From NCBI RefSeq assembly GCF_021864535.1, contig NZ_JAKJIC010000001.1:474785-538784 (forward strand): a DNA stretch of 64,000 nt. The letters are read 5' to 3'. The translations under genes were made by a program, and so were the position numbers. The notes beneath the pieces were generated by a model. That model ran no database searches. It saw only the letters and a program-made list of their open reading frames with translations, and was not told where the DNA came from. Every line of letters begins with the position of its first letter. The first letter of the stretch is position 1. This DNA comes from Oryzibacter oryziterrae (GTDB taxonomy: Bacteria; Pseudomonadota; Alphaproteobacteria; Rhizobiales; Pleomorphomonadaceae). Below, in pieces: positions 63,685 to 64,000 of the stretch.

Positions 63685-63720
63685 TGCCACGGGACTTCCA
63701 GGTCCCCAACTGATTGGAGC

Positions 63721-63780
63721 GCCTTCCCCTTTTTCCGGCGGCTTTCGCCCCGCCTCCGGCCGAATAACGAAGGGGAAGGC
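63721..63780. repeat. Long stem-loop between adhE and the GAPDH gene
   Basis: GCCTTCCCCTT (63721-63731) is complementary to AAGGGGAAGGC (63770-63780), giving an 11-pair stem. It encloses GC-rich DNA that can itself pair (CCGGCGG / CCGCC). It may be a terminator for adhE without T-tract or a mobile palindromic element. Confidence 0.6.
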
Positions 63781-63819
63781 ACTTCAACACCGCGTACAAA
63801 GACAATGCTTGTTCTGTGA

Positions 63820-64000
<181 letters not shown>

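Noticed and set aside
60934..63690. 918-codon open frame on the minus strand
   Set aside because: Exactly antisense to adhE, with low-complexity Gly/His/Asp-rich translation typical of high-GC shadow frames.

Overview
The window is high-GC DNA from what looks like an alphaproteobacterium, probably of the order Hyphomicrobiales (Rhizobiales). The pointers are a complete C-P lyase operon of alphaproteobacterial layout, a cydABX-cydDC cluster, several ABC sugar and phosphonate uptake genes and a DUF6030-like protein. AdhE, cytochrome bd, an iron-hydrogenase-like sensor and FNR-type sites suggest a facultative anaerobe. A Pleomorphomonas-like organism would fit, but that is a guess from gene content.

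Layout. 1-1123: start of an AsmA-like gene on the minus strand, then tRNA-Ser(UGA). 1197-15650: a 14.4 kb, visibly AT-richer integrative island in the 3' end of that tRNA gene, bounded by a perfect 19-bp direct repeat, with a tyrosine integrase beside the right repeat. Its cargo is two very large STAND-type NTPases (1521 and 1572 aa). Each carries a PD-(D/E)XK-type nuclease domain at the N-terminus, an architecture typical of Avs-like antiphage proteins. The rest of the island holds a lone HicB antitoxin and about 2 kb with a palindrome cluster and no convincing gene. 15911-24018: chromosome resumes with an alpha/beta hydrolase, then a sugar catabolic locus (fucose/arabinose-isomerase-like enzyme; RbsB, DUF2291, RbsA and RbsC-type transporter; DeoR regulator) with matching DeoR-type operators on both sides of the divergent promoter region.

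24028-36305: a full phosphonate utilisation locus: divergent phnF, then phnGHIJKL, a hexapeptide transferase, phnC, phnD, phnE1, phnE2, phnM and phnN. A Pho box and an inverted-repeat operator precede phnG. 36510-43912: an Rrf2 regulator, then cydA, cydB, the tiny cydX, cydD and cydC (cytochrome bd and its assembly ABC exporter), with an FNR/FixK-like box at the cydA promoter. 43913-47251: a YeiH-type exporter followed by a LysR regulator, and an orphan branched-chain amino-acid binding protein. 47502-49445: an unusual soluble fusion of ferredoxin clusters, a [FeFe]-hydrogenase-like H-cluster domain, another Fe-S domain and a chemotaxis-receptor signalling domain.

49456-52459: a ureide/purine catabolism operon on the minus strand (uraD, allantoate amidohydrolase-like, M20 peptidase-like). 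52807-60339: a hypothetical anchored protein, a phosphomannomutase/phosphoglucomutase, a GGDEF-EAL protein, NikR, a cold-shock protein and a LacI regulator. 61006-64000: adhE (bifunctional aldehyde/alcohol dehydrogenase) and the start of gapdh.

The most interesting parts are the tandem nuclease-STAND genes in the tRNA-Ser island and the hydrogenase-chemoreceptor fusion. Many long open frames lie antisense to the genes listed here; I treat them as by-products of high GC and leave them out.
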